From Neobacillus driksii (lineage in GTDB: Bacteria; Bacillota; Bacilli; Bacillales; Cytobacillaceae): a stretch of 64,000 bases of DNA. The DNA is taken from contig NZ_JACCBX010000006.1 in assembly GCF_013409995.1 (NCBI RefSeq), forward strand, positions 122,437 to 186,436, in the 5' to 3' direction. Made by a program: the position numbers and the translations under genes. Every line of letters starts with the position of its first letter. Position 1 is the first letter of the stretch. Positions 17,101 through 25,610 of this stretch are shown piece by piece. The notes under the pieces were generated by a model that was not told the origin of the DNA, made no database searches, and worked only from the letters and a program-made list of their open reading frames with translations.

Positions 17101-18319
17101 ACATAGTCATTTTTAATTTTTCTTTCTTTTGTACCGCAACCATACCAAGTGTAATTTTTAAACCAACCAATAGTAACAAGATAGTAACCGTTACAATCGC
17201 ATACCACCCAAAATACTCCCAAACAAACCCTAAGACATAACTCCCCAGGCTTCCTCCTGCATAATAGAAAAATAGGTAGAGAGAGGAGGCACTTCCTTTT
17301 GCCTCTTTCGCCAGGATACTTACCCAGTTTGTTGCGGCTGCATGTACGAAGAAAAAACCAAAACAGACAATGATAAGGCCGATTAAAATCATTAAAAGCG
17401 AACTAAAAAGCGTTAGCAAAACACCCACTAACATAATGAGGAAACCTGCACACATCCGAATAGGAATACTCATAACGGCATCCAGTTTCCCGGATAATGT
17501 CGAGCTAAATGTTCCGGCAAGGTAGGATAGAAATAATAGACCGATTATGCTGGAAGATAAATGATACGGTGCCCCGTGCAGATGGTAGGATAAATAATTA
17601 AACAACCCCATGAAAATAAAAAAGATGATTCCAGCAATATAATACGCCGATCTTAGTTCGTGATTCTTTAGATGGATAATAAGATGCCCTAAAACTTCCT
17701 TAAGCTCCAAAGAGTTGGGGGAAAAATGTTTTGATTTAGGTAAATAAAAAACAAATAACAGAAAACAGAAAATACCTATCAACCCCATTGTTAGATAGGC
17801 GTATCGCCATCCCCATAAATCAGAAGTGAATCCACCGATGATTCTCCCGCCCATTCCCCCAATGGTGTTTCCGCTAATATAAAGACCGATTGCAACTCCT
17901 ATGGCTTTTTTTTCAAATTCTTCTGCAATGTAGGCATAAGCAATAGCCGGCAAACAAGCTAATGTGACCCCTTGGAGTGTTCGTAAAAATAGAAGGAACC
18001 AGAAGTCGGTAACAAAAAAGATCGCAAGGGAAAATAAAGATGATGACAAAAGCCCGAAAGACATTAAGTTTTTTCGGCCGATATGGTCAGAAAAAGGGCC
18101 AACTAATAATAAAAACAAACTCAATGACAATGTTACAAGCGAAACGGTTAAACTTGCCATTGCGGGAGAAACTTCAAATTCTCTGGATATTAACGGAAGT
18201 AACGGCTGTGTAAAATGTAAATTTGAAAATACGAGGAAAGAACCGAAACTTAGTGCTATAGTAGCCTTCCAGAATTGGCTTGTTTTTTCCTTGATATAGA
18301 AATTGAGATCTTGTTTCAT
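17099..18319 (-). CDS. MFS transporter, drug/sugar-efflux-like (DHA1 type)
   Basis: A major facilitator of about 406 residues with 12 predicted helices and the MFS signature VGPFSDHIGRKNLM between helices 2 and 3. The frame is open to an ATG at 18367, but the ATG at 18319 gives MKQDLNFYIKEKTSQFWKAT and has AAAGG 11 bases upstream, while the two ATGs further upstream lack a ribosome binding site. It is the only minus-strand gene in the peptide/amide island and faces the M28 gene across a shared terminator. Similarity is to arabinose/drug efflux-type permeases; it could export a toxic intermediate or import substrate. Confidence 0.83.
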   Translation of the reverse strand: MKQDLNFYIKEKTSQFWKATIALSFGSFLVFSNLHFTQPLLPLISREFEVSPAMASLTVSLVTLSLSLFLLLVGPFSDHIGRKNLMSFGLLSSSLFSLAIFFVTDFWFLLFLRTLQGVTLACLPAIAYAYIAEEFEKKAIGVAIGLYISGNTIGGMGGRIIGGFTSDLWGWRYAYLTMGLIGIFCFLLFVFYLPKSKHFSPNSLELKEVLGHLIIHLKNHELRSAYYIAGIIFFIFMGLFNYLSYHLHGAPYHLSSSIIGLLFLSYLAGTFSSTLSGKLDAVMSIPIRMCAGFLIMLVGVLLTLFSSLLMILIGLIIVCFGFFFVHAAATNWVSILAKEAKGSASSLYLFFYYAGGSLGSYVLGFVWEYFGWYAIVTVTILLLLVGLKITLGMVAVQKKEKLKMTM

Positions 18320-18400
18320 GTGCTTCACAACCTTTATATTTGTACTGTTCATTAAATTAAAATGCAATTTTTATGCCAATCGAACTTGATGTCCTAAAAC

Positions 18401-18416
18401 TGGCATAGAACTTGCA
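18401..18416 (+). promoter_or_regulatory. Sigma-54 (-24/-12) promoter 1
   Basis: TGGCATAGAACTTGCA, with GG (18402-18403) and GC (18414-18415) exactly 10 bases apart. The expected start is near 18427, 26 bases before the racemase ATG at 18453. One base differs from the consensus TGGCAC. Confidence 0.82.
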
Positions 18417-18452
18417 AGTATTACTAACGAAAACGAAAAAGGAGGAATGACT

Positions 18453-19235
18453 ATGAAAATAGTTTATGTACTGCCAGGACCGATAAGTAGGACGGAACCA
18501 GGACGTCAAGAAATGGAGAGAAGATTAGAAATCCTGCGCTCCTATGCAGCGCCTGGTACACATGTTGATATCGTCGATGTAGATGAAGGCCCCGCGTCCA
18601 TTGAATCTCTTTATGAGGAATACCTAAGTATACCGAATACTGTAGATCTTATGTTGGAGATGGAGAAAAAAGGGTATGATGCAGCCATTTTAGGTTGTTA
18701 TGGAGACCCAGGTTTGGACGCAGTTAGAGAAGTAACGGGCAAAATGGTGGTAGTGGGACCTGGTGAAGCGGGTGTAATGGCAGCAGCAATGTGTGGTTAC
18801 CGGTTTTCAATCATAACCGTTACAAATAGCATTATAAATCCACTGCATCACCTAGTGGAAAAAGCAGGGGTTGGTAAGAAGCTAGCTTCCGTGCGTGCCA
18901 TAAATACACCTGTTCTCGAACTTGCCAACGATCGTGAAAGAACGATCCAAAAGCTAATTGAAGAGGGAAAAAAAGCGATTCAGGAAGACCGGGCAGATAC
19001 GTTGGTATTAGGCTGTATGTCAATGGGCTTCCTTAATGTTGCAGAAGAAATGTCTAAAGCACTAGGTGTGCCTGTTATCAATCCTGGCAAAACCTCATTA
19101 AAGATGGCGGAAGCATTGGTTGGAGCAGGGCTATCACACTCCAAGCTTGCCTACCTTACACCGCCGAAGATTTCAACAGGAACGGTTACTTCTTCTAAAG
19201 GCTTGCTTGTGAAGAAAAACAAAATCGTCCAATAA
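18453..19235 (+). CDS. Asp/Glu/hydantoin racemase-family protein
   Basis: A 260-residue protein of the aspartate/glutamate/hydantoin racemase superfamily. The two catalytic cysteines of the cofactor-independent mechanism are present: C82 in LGCYGDPG and C188 in LGCMSMGF. PGEAGVMAA and the NPGKTSLKMAEAL stretch fit hydantoin racemase (HyuE) best. Two ATGs (18447, 18453) are in frame; GGAGG at 18441-18445 fits the second. It is the first gene behind sigma-54 promoter 1. The substrate could be an amino acid, a hydantoin or another cyclic amide; no hydantoinase is visible here. Confidence 0.86.
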   Translation: MKIVYVLPGPISRTEPGRQEMERRLEILRSYAAPGTHVDIVDVDEGPASIESLYEEYLSIPNTVDLMLEMEKKGYDAAILGCYGDPGLDAVREVTGKMVVVGPGEAGVMAAAMCGYRFSIITVTNSIINPLHHLVEKAGVGKKLASVRAINTPVLELANDRERTIQKLIEEGKKAIQEDRADTLVLGCMSMGFLNVAEEMSKALGVPVINPGKTSLKMAEALVGAGLSHSKLAYLTPPKISTGTVTSSKGLLVKKNKIVQ

Positions 19236-19360
19236 TGGAATACCCTTATTCAAGAAAAAGGTTATTGTTAAAAAGTCTAATCAACCCTAAAACAACCTAA
19301 TGCACCAAAATAAAAGATCATGATTTTACATTTTCCATTTCTGAGGAAGGAGGGAGCTTT

Positions 19361-20446
19361 TTGTACATTACAAAGGTAGAGGCAAAGATCGTACGAACAC
19401 CCTTTAATGTCCCTTTTAAAATGACATATGGGAAAATGCCTCCATATCAATCCCATCTTATTGTTCGAATCACCACCAACACAGGATTGACAGGTCTTGG
19501 GGAAGCATCCGAATTACCTTTTTTCACTGGAGAGACTGTTGAAACAATGAAGGCCTTAGTGGAAAAAAAACTTGGCCCTGCCATTATTGGAAAACCGGTT
19601 TATGCGTTAAGAGAAATACACCATTCAATGGGAATCATTCTCGGGAATGCAACTGGTGCAAAATCGGCTATTGATATTGCTTTATGGGATGTTCAAGGAA
19701 AAAGGTTGAAAACTCCCGTATATGAGCTTTTAGGTGGTGAAAGGAAACAGCCTGTCAGAGTGGCCTACGTATTAGGGGATGAATTCCCGGAGGAAATGGC
19801 AAGAGCCGCAAAAGAAATGGCGGAAGCTGGTTTTGATACGCTGAAAATTAAAATTGGCAGCGACTTTCGAAAAGATATCGAAGCCATTTCACAAATTCGA
19901 CAGGCAATAGGTCCAGCCATTCATTTAAGAATTGATGCAAATCAGGGATATAAAGTGAAAACGGCCGTCCAGGTGATTAAAGAAATCGAACCATATAAGA
20001 TTGATTACATTGAACAACCAGTCCCCGGATGGGATCATGATGGATTAAGACAAATTAGAAGTGCAACATCTATTCCAATCATGGCCGACGAGAGTGCCCA
20101 TACGTTAAAGGATGTGTATGAGCTTGCAAAAAAGGAAGCCATCGACCTGATCGGTATTAAGCTTATCAAATGCGGCGGTATCACACCAGCTGTTCAAATC
20201 GCGCAATTTTCAGAAGCAATAGGTCTTCAATGTGTGTTAATCAGTCCATGGGATACTCTGCTTGGAACCTATGCAAGTCTCCATCTTTCCACTATTTTAC
20301 CTGGGAACTACTCGCATGAAATGGTTGGTCCTTATTATTTAAAGGACGACCCTTTTGGAGTGGTAGAGATTAAGGGAGTGATGGATATACCGAAGGGTAA
20401 CGGATTCGGGATGGAAGATATTTTCGATGAGATTATGGAGGAGTAG
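19361..20446 (+). CDS. Enolase-superfamily epimerase (mandelate racemase/MLE type, dipeptide-epimerase-like)
   Basis: A 361-residue protein with the N-terminal capping domain and C-terminal barrel of the muconate-lactonizing-enzyme subgroup. Catalytic and metal residues sit at the classic positions: K162 and K164 (KIKIG), D192 (RIDANQG), E218 (YIEQPVPG), D243 (MADES) and K267 (GIKLIKCGG), very close to the spacing of the Ala-Glu dipeptide epimerase of Bacillus. The start is a TTG at 19361 behind GAGGAAGGAGGG. Location between a racemase and peptidase/amidase genes supports epimerisation of a dipeptide, N-acyl amino acid or similar acid; cycloisomerase activity is an alternative. Confidence 0.87.
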   Translation: MYITKVEAKIVRTPFNVPFKMTYGKMPPYQSHLIVRITTNTGLTGLGEASELPFFTGETVETMKALVEKKLGPAIIGKPVYALREIHHSMGIILGNATGAKSAIDIALWDVQGKRLKTPVYELLGGERKQPVRVAYVLGDEFPEEMARAAKEMAEAGFDTLKIKIGSDFRKDIEAISQIRQAIGPAIHLRIDANQGYKVKTAVQVIKEIEPYKIDYIEQPVPGWDHDGLRQIRSATSIPIMADESAHTLKDVYELAKKEAIDLIGIKLIKCGGITPAVQIAQFSEAIGLQCVLISPWDTLLGTYASLHLSTILPGNYSHEMVGPYYLKDDPFGVVEIKGVMDIPKGNGFGMEDIFDEIMEE

Positions 20447-20450
20447 TACC

Positions 20451-21650
20451 TTGAATAAATTTCAATGGTTCATGGTCTGTTTCGTCAGTTTTATTCATTT
20501 TTTAGCTCTATCTCATCGAATGGAAGTCGTTCCTTTTCTGGTCGATCTAAAAGATATGTATCATGTAGGATTTACTCAAGTAGGAGGGCTTTTATCTTCC
20601 TTTTTGCTTGGATACGCAATTTTCCAAATTCCTGCAGGAACTCTTGCAGACCGATATTCACCTGTATCGTTAATCGTGCTAGGATTGTCTCTAATGATGA
20701 TTTCATCGATGATCTTTTCAATGACGCATTCACTTTATATTGCCCTTATTTTAAGGTTTATTATGGGGGCTTCAGCAGCCATGATCTTTTCTCCAGCGAT
20801 AAAACTAATTTCAATCCATAGCCCTAAAGAAAAACGGGGATTAAGCATTGGCATACTAGAAGGTGCCGCAGCTGCTGGATCGTTATTAACTTTAACTGTT
20901 TTTCCGATTCTATCAATCTATGTAGAATGGAACACATTATTTCTTATGTTATCTATTCTCCTTTTGCCAACATTGCTGCTATTCCTAAAGGTGCCAAAGG
21001 GTAAAAACACATCAGAAATACAGGGAAAGAAAGAAGTCCAGCCTAGGGTTTTCTTGAATTTGTTTAAAGATAAAAAAATCCACCGTCTTTTGGGAATTTC
21101 CTTTTTTGGCTTATTTGGACTTTATGGCTTTCTGGCCTGGATGCCCACCTATTTGGAAGCGGCTATGGGATATACGAAGCAAGAGACCGGTCTGATCATG
21201 GCCATTATGATGATCGCTCAAATCATCGGAGCCCCTCTTTCAGGTAAACTTTCTGATATAGTAGGGCAAAGAAAATCAACTCTCATCATCGGTTCGATCT
21301 TAGCGGCAGGATGTTGTTTATGGTTGATATTCCTAAACGACACGGGGATATATTGTACAGCTTTTGTGATTGGCATCGCTATTTCATGGTCTTTAGCCCC
21401 GATGCTGACTCTCGCCACTGAAATGGTTCATATTAGTAGCGCGGGATCGCTTATTAGTATCATGAACACGGTTGGTCAATTAGGATCAGCGATTTCTGGA
21501 TATGTATTTGGTATGCTCTATGATACGTTCGGGAGTTTCCAAATAATCTGGATTGTCAGTTTTATTGCTTGTCTGATTCGAATTATGTTCACTTTCGGTG
21601 AGCTTGAAAATCATCAAGTCATAGAATCAGAGAAAGAAATTAGTATTTAA
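20451..21650 (+). CDS. MFS transporter
   Basis: A 399-residue major facilitator with about 12 helices and the motif PAGTLADRYSPVSLI between helices 2 and 3. The best start is a TTG at 20451, since GGAGGAG at 20438-20444 sits 6 bases upstream. An ATG at 20427 would overlap the epimerase gene by 20 bases without a ribosome binding site. The gene follows the epimerase by 4 bases, so the two are probably translationally linked and this carrier serves the same substrate or product. Confidence 0.84.
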   Translation: MNKFQWFMVCFVSFIHFLALSHRMEVVPFLVDLKDMYHVGFTQVGGLLSSFLLGYAIFQIPAGTLADRYSPVSLIVLGLSLMMISSMIFSMTHSLYIALILRFIMGASAAMIFSPAIKLISIHSPKEKRGLSIGILEGAAAAGSLLTLTVFPILSIYVEWNTLFLMLSILLLPTLLLFLKVPKGKNTSEIQGKKEVQPRVFLNLFKDKKIHRLLGISFFGLFGLYGFLAWMPTYLEAAMGYTKQETGLIMAIMMIAQIIGAPLSGKLSDIVGQRKSTLIIGSILAAGCCLWLIFLNDTGIYCTAFVIGIAISWSLAPMLTLATEMVHISSAGSLISIMNTVGQLGSAISGYVFGMLYDTFGSFQIIWIVSFIACLIRIMFTFGELENHQVIESEKEISI

Positions 21651-21757
21651 TTTTTTAGAATTAGTTTCCAGATTATTCATAACTAACAGAATTTAGTGTC
21701 AAGAAAAGATACTAGGATTCTTGAAACGATCAAAAGCGAAATGAAGGGGGAAGTGAA

Positions 21758-22441
21758 ATGAAAAGAATAATCATGTTGCTATTTGGCGTGATGCTGCTTT
21801 CGATTAATACCGTTTCGGCAGAAGAAGCAACGCCGGTTTTAAAAAGCGCCAACCTTGAAGTTATGTATGAAGATGTTATCAAAGTAACGGAAAAAATAAC
21901 AATCGCCAACTCCGAAGCAATCCCTGAGGGAACATTAGAGCATATCGTAACCAAAATCGGGGGTGCGCGGTTTGAAGATTTAGTGATTAATGGAGAGGAT
22001 CAAGAGCTTACCTATGAGTTAAACGAAGGAAATTCTGTTAATAGAGTACTAGTATCTCTTCCTGAAGGCAGTAAAGGAGAATTTACCTATACGGTAAGTT
22101 ATCAATTTTCAGATACGAGAAATGAGAAAATTCCACTTGTCGTACCGGCTGTTAATACAGCTGGAAATGGTAATGTAGTCTCATTAAGTATCAATCTGCC
22201 AAAGGGGAAATATCTGCATGAATCATTCCCAATCATTGATTCTGGAGATTCGGGGATGGTCAAAGAAGATATGATGAACGTTCCAAGTTACGTAAATCTT
22301 GGAACAGGTTCTTCCCCTGCAGGGTTATTTACAACTTCAAATCTATATACCTTTTTCGGATTGGCTGTCATCTTGGGAATTATTTTGGCTTGGATCATCA
22401 GTGAAAGAAAAAGTAAGGGTGGTGAAGTAGTAAATGTTTAA
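21758..22441 (+). CDS. Exported, membrane-anchored protein of unknown function
   Basis: A 227-residue protein I do not recognise. It starts with a signal peptide (MKRIIMLLFGVMLLSINTVSA, cleavage likely after SA), continues as an acidic, beta-rich extracellular region of about 170 residues, and ends with one membrane helix (about residues 197-216, TFFGLAVILGIILAWIIS) and a short basic tail. It therefore looks like a type I membrane protein facing outward. GAAGGGGGAAG precedes the ATG. Its stop overlaps the next small membrane protein gene by 8 bases, and a sodium:solute symporter follows, suggesting it is part of, or helps, that uptake system. Confidence 0.8.
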   Translation: MKRIIMLLFGVMLLSINTVSAEEATPVLKSANLEVMYEDVIKVTEKITIANSEAIPEGTLEHIVTKIGGARFEDLVINGEDQELTYELNEGNSVNRVLVSLPEGSKGEFTYTVSYQFSDTRNEKIPLVVPAVNTAGNGNVVSLSINLPKGKYLHESFPIIDSGDSGMVKEDMMNVPSYVNLGTGSSPAGLFTTSNLYTFFGLAVILGIILAWIISERKSKGGEVVNV

Positions 22442-22529
22442 TCTTGGTGCTCCCTTTACCTTTTTTGTCCTCTATACCGTTGTTTGGATTGCTGGATATT
22501 TCCTATGGGCTGTTAAAAGTGAAAAATAA
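22434..22529 (+). CDS. 31-residue one-helix membrane protein preceding a symporter
   Basis: A very short gene overlapping the end of the exported-protein gene. The product has one hydrophobic helix (about residues 5-26, with FTFFVLYTVVWIAGYFLW) and a short charged tail, VKSEK. GGGTGGTGAAG lies upstream. The symporter ATG is 20 bases after its stop, with its own AAAGGAGGGG. An analogous short gene precedes the second symporter at 25610, so I read both as small accessory subunits of SSS-type symporters, comparable in position to YhdT before PanF. Function is inferred from context alone. Confidence 0.68.
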   Translation: MFNLGAPFTFFVLYTVVWIAGYFLWAVKSEK

Positions 22530-22549
22530 CTAAAAGGAGGGGATCGTGA

Positions 22550-23977
22550 ATGTTTGAAGTAAGTACGACGTTTTATGTGGTGTTGGTTTTATATTTTGCT
22601 GTCATTCTTGGTATCGGAATTTGGTCGGGAACCAAGAACAAAGGAACAGAGGATTTCTTGGTAGCAGGGAGATCCATTGGGCCTTTAGTAGGTGGTGCTG
22701 CATTTGCAGCAACACAAATGAGTGCAGGTACATTTGTTGGAACACTTGGTATTCATTACTTAACTGGCGGGAGCTTCCTTTGGATTTGGGCTGGTCTTTG
22801 GTTCGGCTGGTTAATTGCGGCTACCCTGGTCGGACCTAAGTTCCAAGCTTTTAAAGGGTTAACGGTACCTGACTATGTAGGTACTAGATTTAATAGTAAA
22901 GCGGCTCGGGGAATATCAGCCCTTTTAATATTAGTAGCCTATACCGTTTACCTAACTGCACAGTACCAAGCTGGAGGAAATATTTTTCAGACACTATTCG
23001 GAATTCCGTTCATCTGGGGAGCCATCATAACCGTTGGAATCACTTTACTGTATACGATGATTGGCGGAATGAGGGCAACGGCTTATAGTGATTTCGTTCA
23101 GGCGATTATCATGGCTGGCTGCTTTTTTGCTGCCCTTCCATTGCTCTTTAATCAAGCAGGTGGAACAGAATTTGTCGGGAATTTCTTAGCCGAATTTAGT
23201 CCTAATATGTTAAGCTGGCATTTCGGTTTTAAGGAGTTGCTTGGTTTTGGTGCAGCCTTTGGGTTTGCAATGGCCGCAGCGCCATATGAGTTAGCAAGAA
23301 TGTATACATTAAGAGATAGGAAGACCGTTAAATTAGCAATCGGCTTTTCATTTATTTTCCAAGCAGTTGTTGGTATTTCTGTAGCAGCAGCAGGCATGGC
23401 CATTCGAGCACTCTTCCCATATATGCCTACACCTGATATTGCTTCTACCATCATGGCCATTAATATACTTCCGCCAGTTGTGGGGTCCTTGATTATTTTA
23501 GCAATCCTCTCAGCGATAATGAGTACAGTTTCCGGAATTATGATGGTATCTGCTTCCGCGTTTTCACATGATTTCTATGCCACGATGATCAAGCCTAACG
23601 CCAGTGACAGTGAAAAAATGAAGGTAAACCGAATTGCGGTACTAGTACTAGGAATTATCCCAATTTTCTTGGCCTTAAGACAGTTGGACATTGTTCAATT
23701 CATAGTCGTTCTCCAGGCATCCTTAACAGCGAGCTTTTTCTTTGCAACGGTAATTCTAGGCCTTAACTGGAAAAGAGGTACAGCAGCGGGTGCAATTGTT
23801 TCGATGATCGGCGGCTTTTTCACAGCATTGTTCTGGTATTTAGCAGGTAATCCGTTGGGGATTAATGAGGTTATACCTGGAGTCATGGTCAGCTTCATCT
23901 CATTTATTGTTGTCAGTCTAGTTACGAAACCTGTGCCGAAAGAAGCGCTTCAGCCATTCTTTGACGATGTGAAGTAA
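22550..23977 (+). CDS. Sodium:solute symporter (SSS family), copy 1
   Basis: A 475-residue membrane protein with about 13 helices. Family landmarks are TEDFLVAGRSIGPLVGGAAF near the N terminus, the AATQMSAGTFVG segment lining the first sodium site, and IGGMRATAYSDFVQA in the middle. SSS carriers take up sugars, amino acids, carboxylates, proline or pantothenate with Na+. It ends in KPVPKEALQPFFDDVK, nearly the same tail as the second copy at 25610 (KPVSKQALQPFFKDV), so the two are close paralogues. It is the last gene of the operon behind sigma-54 promoter 1. Confidence 0.92.
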   Translation: MFEVSTTFYVVLVLYFAVILGIGIWSGTKNKGTEDFLVAGRSIGPLVGGAAFAATQMSAGTFVGTLGIHYLTGGSFLWIWAGLWFGWLIAATLVGPKFQAFKGLTVPDYVGTRFNSKAARGISALLILVAYTVYLTAQYQAGGNIFQTLFGIPFIWGAIITVGITLLYTMIGGMRATAYSDFVQAIIMAGCFFAALPLLFNQAGGTEFVGNFLAEFSPNMLSWHFGFKELLGFGAAFGFAMAAAPYELARMYTLRDRKTVKLAIGFSFIFQAVVGISVAAAGMAIRALFPYMPTPDIASTIMAINILPPVVGSLIILAILSAIMSTVSGIMMVSASAFSHDFYATMIKPNASDSEKMKVNRIAVLVLGIIPIFLALRQLDIVQFIVVLQASLTASFFFATVILGLNWKRGTAAGAIVSMIGGFFTALFWYLAGNPLGINEVIPGVMVSFISFIVVSLVTKPVPKEALQPFFDDVK

Positions 23978-23985
23978 ATGCATGA

Positions 23986-24013
23986 GGGGAGGAGTTATTC
24001 TTTCCCCTTTTTT
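23986..24013 (+). terminator. Probable Rho-independent terminator
   Basis: GGGGA...TCCCC hairpin with a weaker inner stem, followed by six T, shortly after the symporter stop. Confidence 0.6.
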
Positions 24014-24038
24014 AATTGTCATTTGAAACAAATATAAG

Positions 24039-24083
24039 TTCGTTTAGGTTAAAAAGTAGGCCGTGAATCCTCACCTAAATGAA
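24039..24083. promoter_or_regulatory. Candidate upstream activator site of sigma-54 promoter 2
   Basis: Inverted repeat TTCGTTTAGGT (24039-24049) ... ACCTAAATGAA (24073-24083), with one mismatch per arm, centred about 75 bases upstream of the -24 element. Position and symmetry suit a dimeric sigma-54 activator. Which activator binds is unknown. Confidence 0.45.
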
Positions 24084-24136
24084 CCTAATTCCTATCGAAA
24101 CTTTAATATATAATAATAAAAACCTTGTTATCAGAT

Positions 24137-24152
24137 TGGCACAGAACTTGCA
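24137..24152 (+). promoter_or_regulatory. Sigma-54 (-24/-12) promoter 2
   Basis: TGGCACAGAACTTGCA, with GG and GC exactly 10 bases apart and a full match to TGGCAC...TTGCA. The start is expected near 24163, 23 bases before the M20 gene. Confidence 0.9.
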
Positions 24153-24185
24153 TTAATATTGTTGTAAAGAGAAAGGGGTGCAACC

Positions 24186-25430
24186 ATGAATGTAGCAATT
24201 GAAAAAGTAGTAGATTCGATGGGTAATGAAATCGTATCTCTATTGCAAAAAATGATTCAAATTCCTAGTGAAAATCCACCAGGAAACTATGAGGAAATTT
24301 GTAACTTTCTAGAAAAGGAACTATTATCGTTAGGATTTGAGGTAAAGGTAGTCAATGTGCCTGAGGAAGAGACGAGGAAATTAAATCTGCCAACACCTCG
24401 GAAAAATGTTATTGCTGTCATGAAGGGGAATGGAGGAGGGAAAAATTTAATTTTTAACTCTCATATTGATACAGTTCCAGCAGGAGACTTGGAACAATGG
24501 ACCTACCCGCCATTTTCAGGAGCCATTGCTAATGGTAAGGTATATGGAAGAGGTGCAACAGACTCCAAAGGGCGATTAACCGCTTATATTATGGCTGCTG
24601 TGGCGTTAAAGAAGTCCGGAATTCCTTTTTACGGTGATATTGTGATCACAGCTACTTGTGATGAAGAAACTGGCGGTGTTCTAGGAGCAGGTTATGTCAC
24701 TGGTCAAGGATTAGTTACCGGTGATATGGTGGTCGTGGAAGGCTACAGCAATCATATCGTTCGCGCTATGGCTGGAGTTCTTCAGTTAAGAATTAAATCA
24801 ACAGGCCGTCCTGCTCATGCAGCCTTCAAATGGAAGGGAATAAATGCCGTTGAAAAAATGGCAAAAGTCATACTAGAATTAACTAACCTGCAAGAACAAT
24901 TAAAAAATGAACCATCAGAAGTTGAGGGAATGAGTTATACAACCGTCAATGTTGGAGTTATCAATGGGGGAACCAAGGTGAATGTTGTCCCTGGGACCTG
25001 TGAGATTGAGGTGGACTTTCGGGTGATTCCAGAACAAACCCTTGATGATATTTATAATCGGGTATCTACTATGATCGAAAGGCTTCAGATGGAAGATCCA
25101 GAGATGAACATCCAGGTAGAGCGAGTGCCGGATTTTCAAACCAATCCAACCGTAACTGAAGCGAATTCACCTCTAATTGAGGAATTGCAATCGGCCATTC
25201 AAGAGGTATCACGAACCACACTTCCTGTAGTAGGAATGTTGGGGCAATCAGATACACGCTGGTTTATTCAAAATGGAATCCCAGGTATTAATTATGGCCC
25301 TGGTACAAACAACAATAATCTCCATGGTTATGATGAGTTCATGGAAATCGAGGATTTAATCCAAACGACAAAAATCTTAACGGTTCTTGCTAAAAATTTT
25401 TGTGGAACAAAAGAATTCGTCACGGAATAG
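24186..25430 (+). CDS. M20-family metallohydrolase, ArgE/DapE-like
   Basis: A 414-residue cytosolic di-zinc hydrolase. Visible residues are H93/D95 (NSHIDTVPAG), D126 (GRGATDSKG), E160-E161 (CDEETGG) and a C-terminal His in NLHGYDEF. The dimerisation lid starts near residue 200 (GRPAHAAFKWKG). The family deacylates N-acyl amino acids or cleaves short peptides (ArgE, DapE, acylase). GAAAGGGGTGC lies before the ATG. It is the first gene of the operon behind sigma-54 promoter 2, followed by symporter, amidase and dehydrogenase genes. Confidence 0.88.
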   Translation: MNVAIEKVVDSMGNEIVSLLQKMIQIPSENPPGNYEEICNFLEKELLSLGFEVKVVNVPEEETRKLNLPTPRKNVIAVMKGNGGGKNLIFNSHIDTVPAGDLEQWTYPPFSGAIANGKVYGRGATDSKGRLTAYIMAAVALKKSGIPFYGDIVITATCDEETGGVLGAGYVTGQGLVTGDMVVVEGYSNHIVRAMAGVLQLRIKSTGRPAHAAFKWKGINAVEKMAKVILELTNLQEQLKNEPSEVEGMSYTTVNVGVINGGTKVNVVPGTCEIEVDFRVIPEQTLDDIYNRVSTMIERLQMEDPEMNIQVERVPDFQTNPTVTEANSPLIEELQSAIQEVSRTTLPVVGMLGQSDTRWFIQNGIPGINYGPGTNNNNLHGYDEFMEIEDLIQTTKILTVLAKNFCGTKEFVTE

Positions 25431-25490
25431 CAGAATTATATCCTAATTTTTCGGAATATAGAAATAATTACAAAAAGGGGTTGGGGAAGA

Positions 25491-25610
25491 ATGGGTACAT
25501 TTTTGGGGTTATCGGCATCTAATTGGTTTATTTGGATCACAATGGGTGTCTTCATTATCGCCTATTTTGTTGTCACCGAAGCGATCACTAAAAAGGAGGA
25601 GAAAAAATAA
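25491..25610 (+). CDS. 39-residue one-helix membrane protein preceding a symporter
   Basis: A very short gene with one hydrophobic helix (WFIWITMGVFIIAYFVV, about residues 12-28) and a highly charged tail, TKKEEKK. GGTTGGGGAAG precedes the ATG. Its TAA overlaps the symporter ATG by one base (TAATG), so the two are translationally coupled and must be made together. Its charged tail includes the AAGGAGGAG ribosome binding site of the symporter. It is the counterpart of the 31-residue protein before the first symporter, although the sequences differ, and is probably a symporter accessory subunit. Confidence 0.7.
   Translation: MGTFLGLSASNWFIWITMGVFIIAYFVVTEAITKKEEKK

Noticed and set aside
18453..23977. 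Hydantoin utilisation cluster
   Set aside because: The racemase resembles HyuE, but no hydantoinase or carbamoylase is visible and the M20 enzymes are of the carboxypeptidase G2 and ArgE/DapE types; evidence is too thin.
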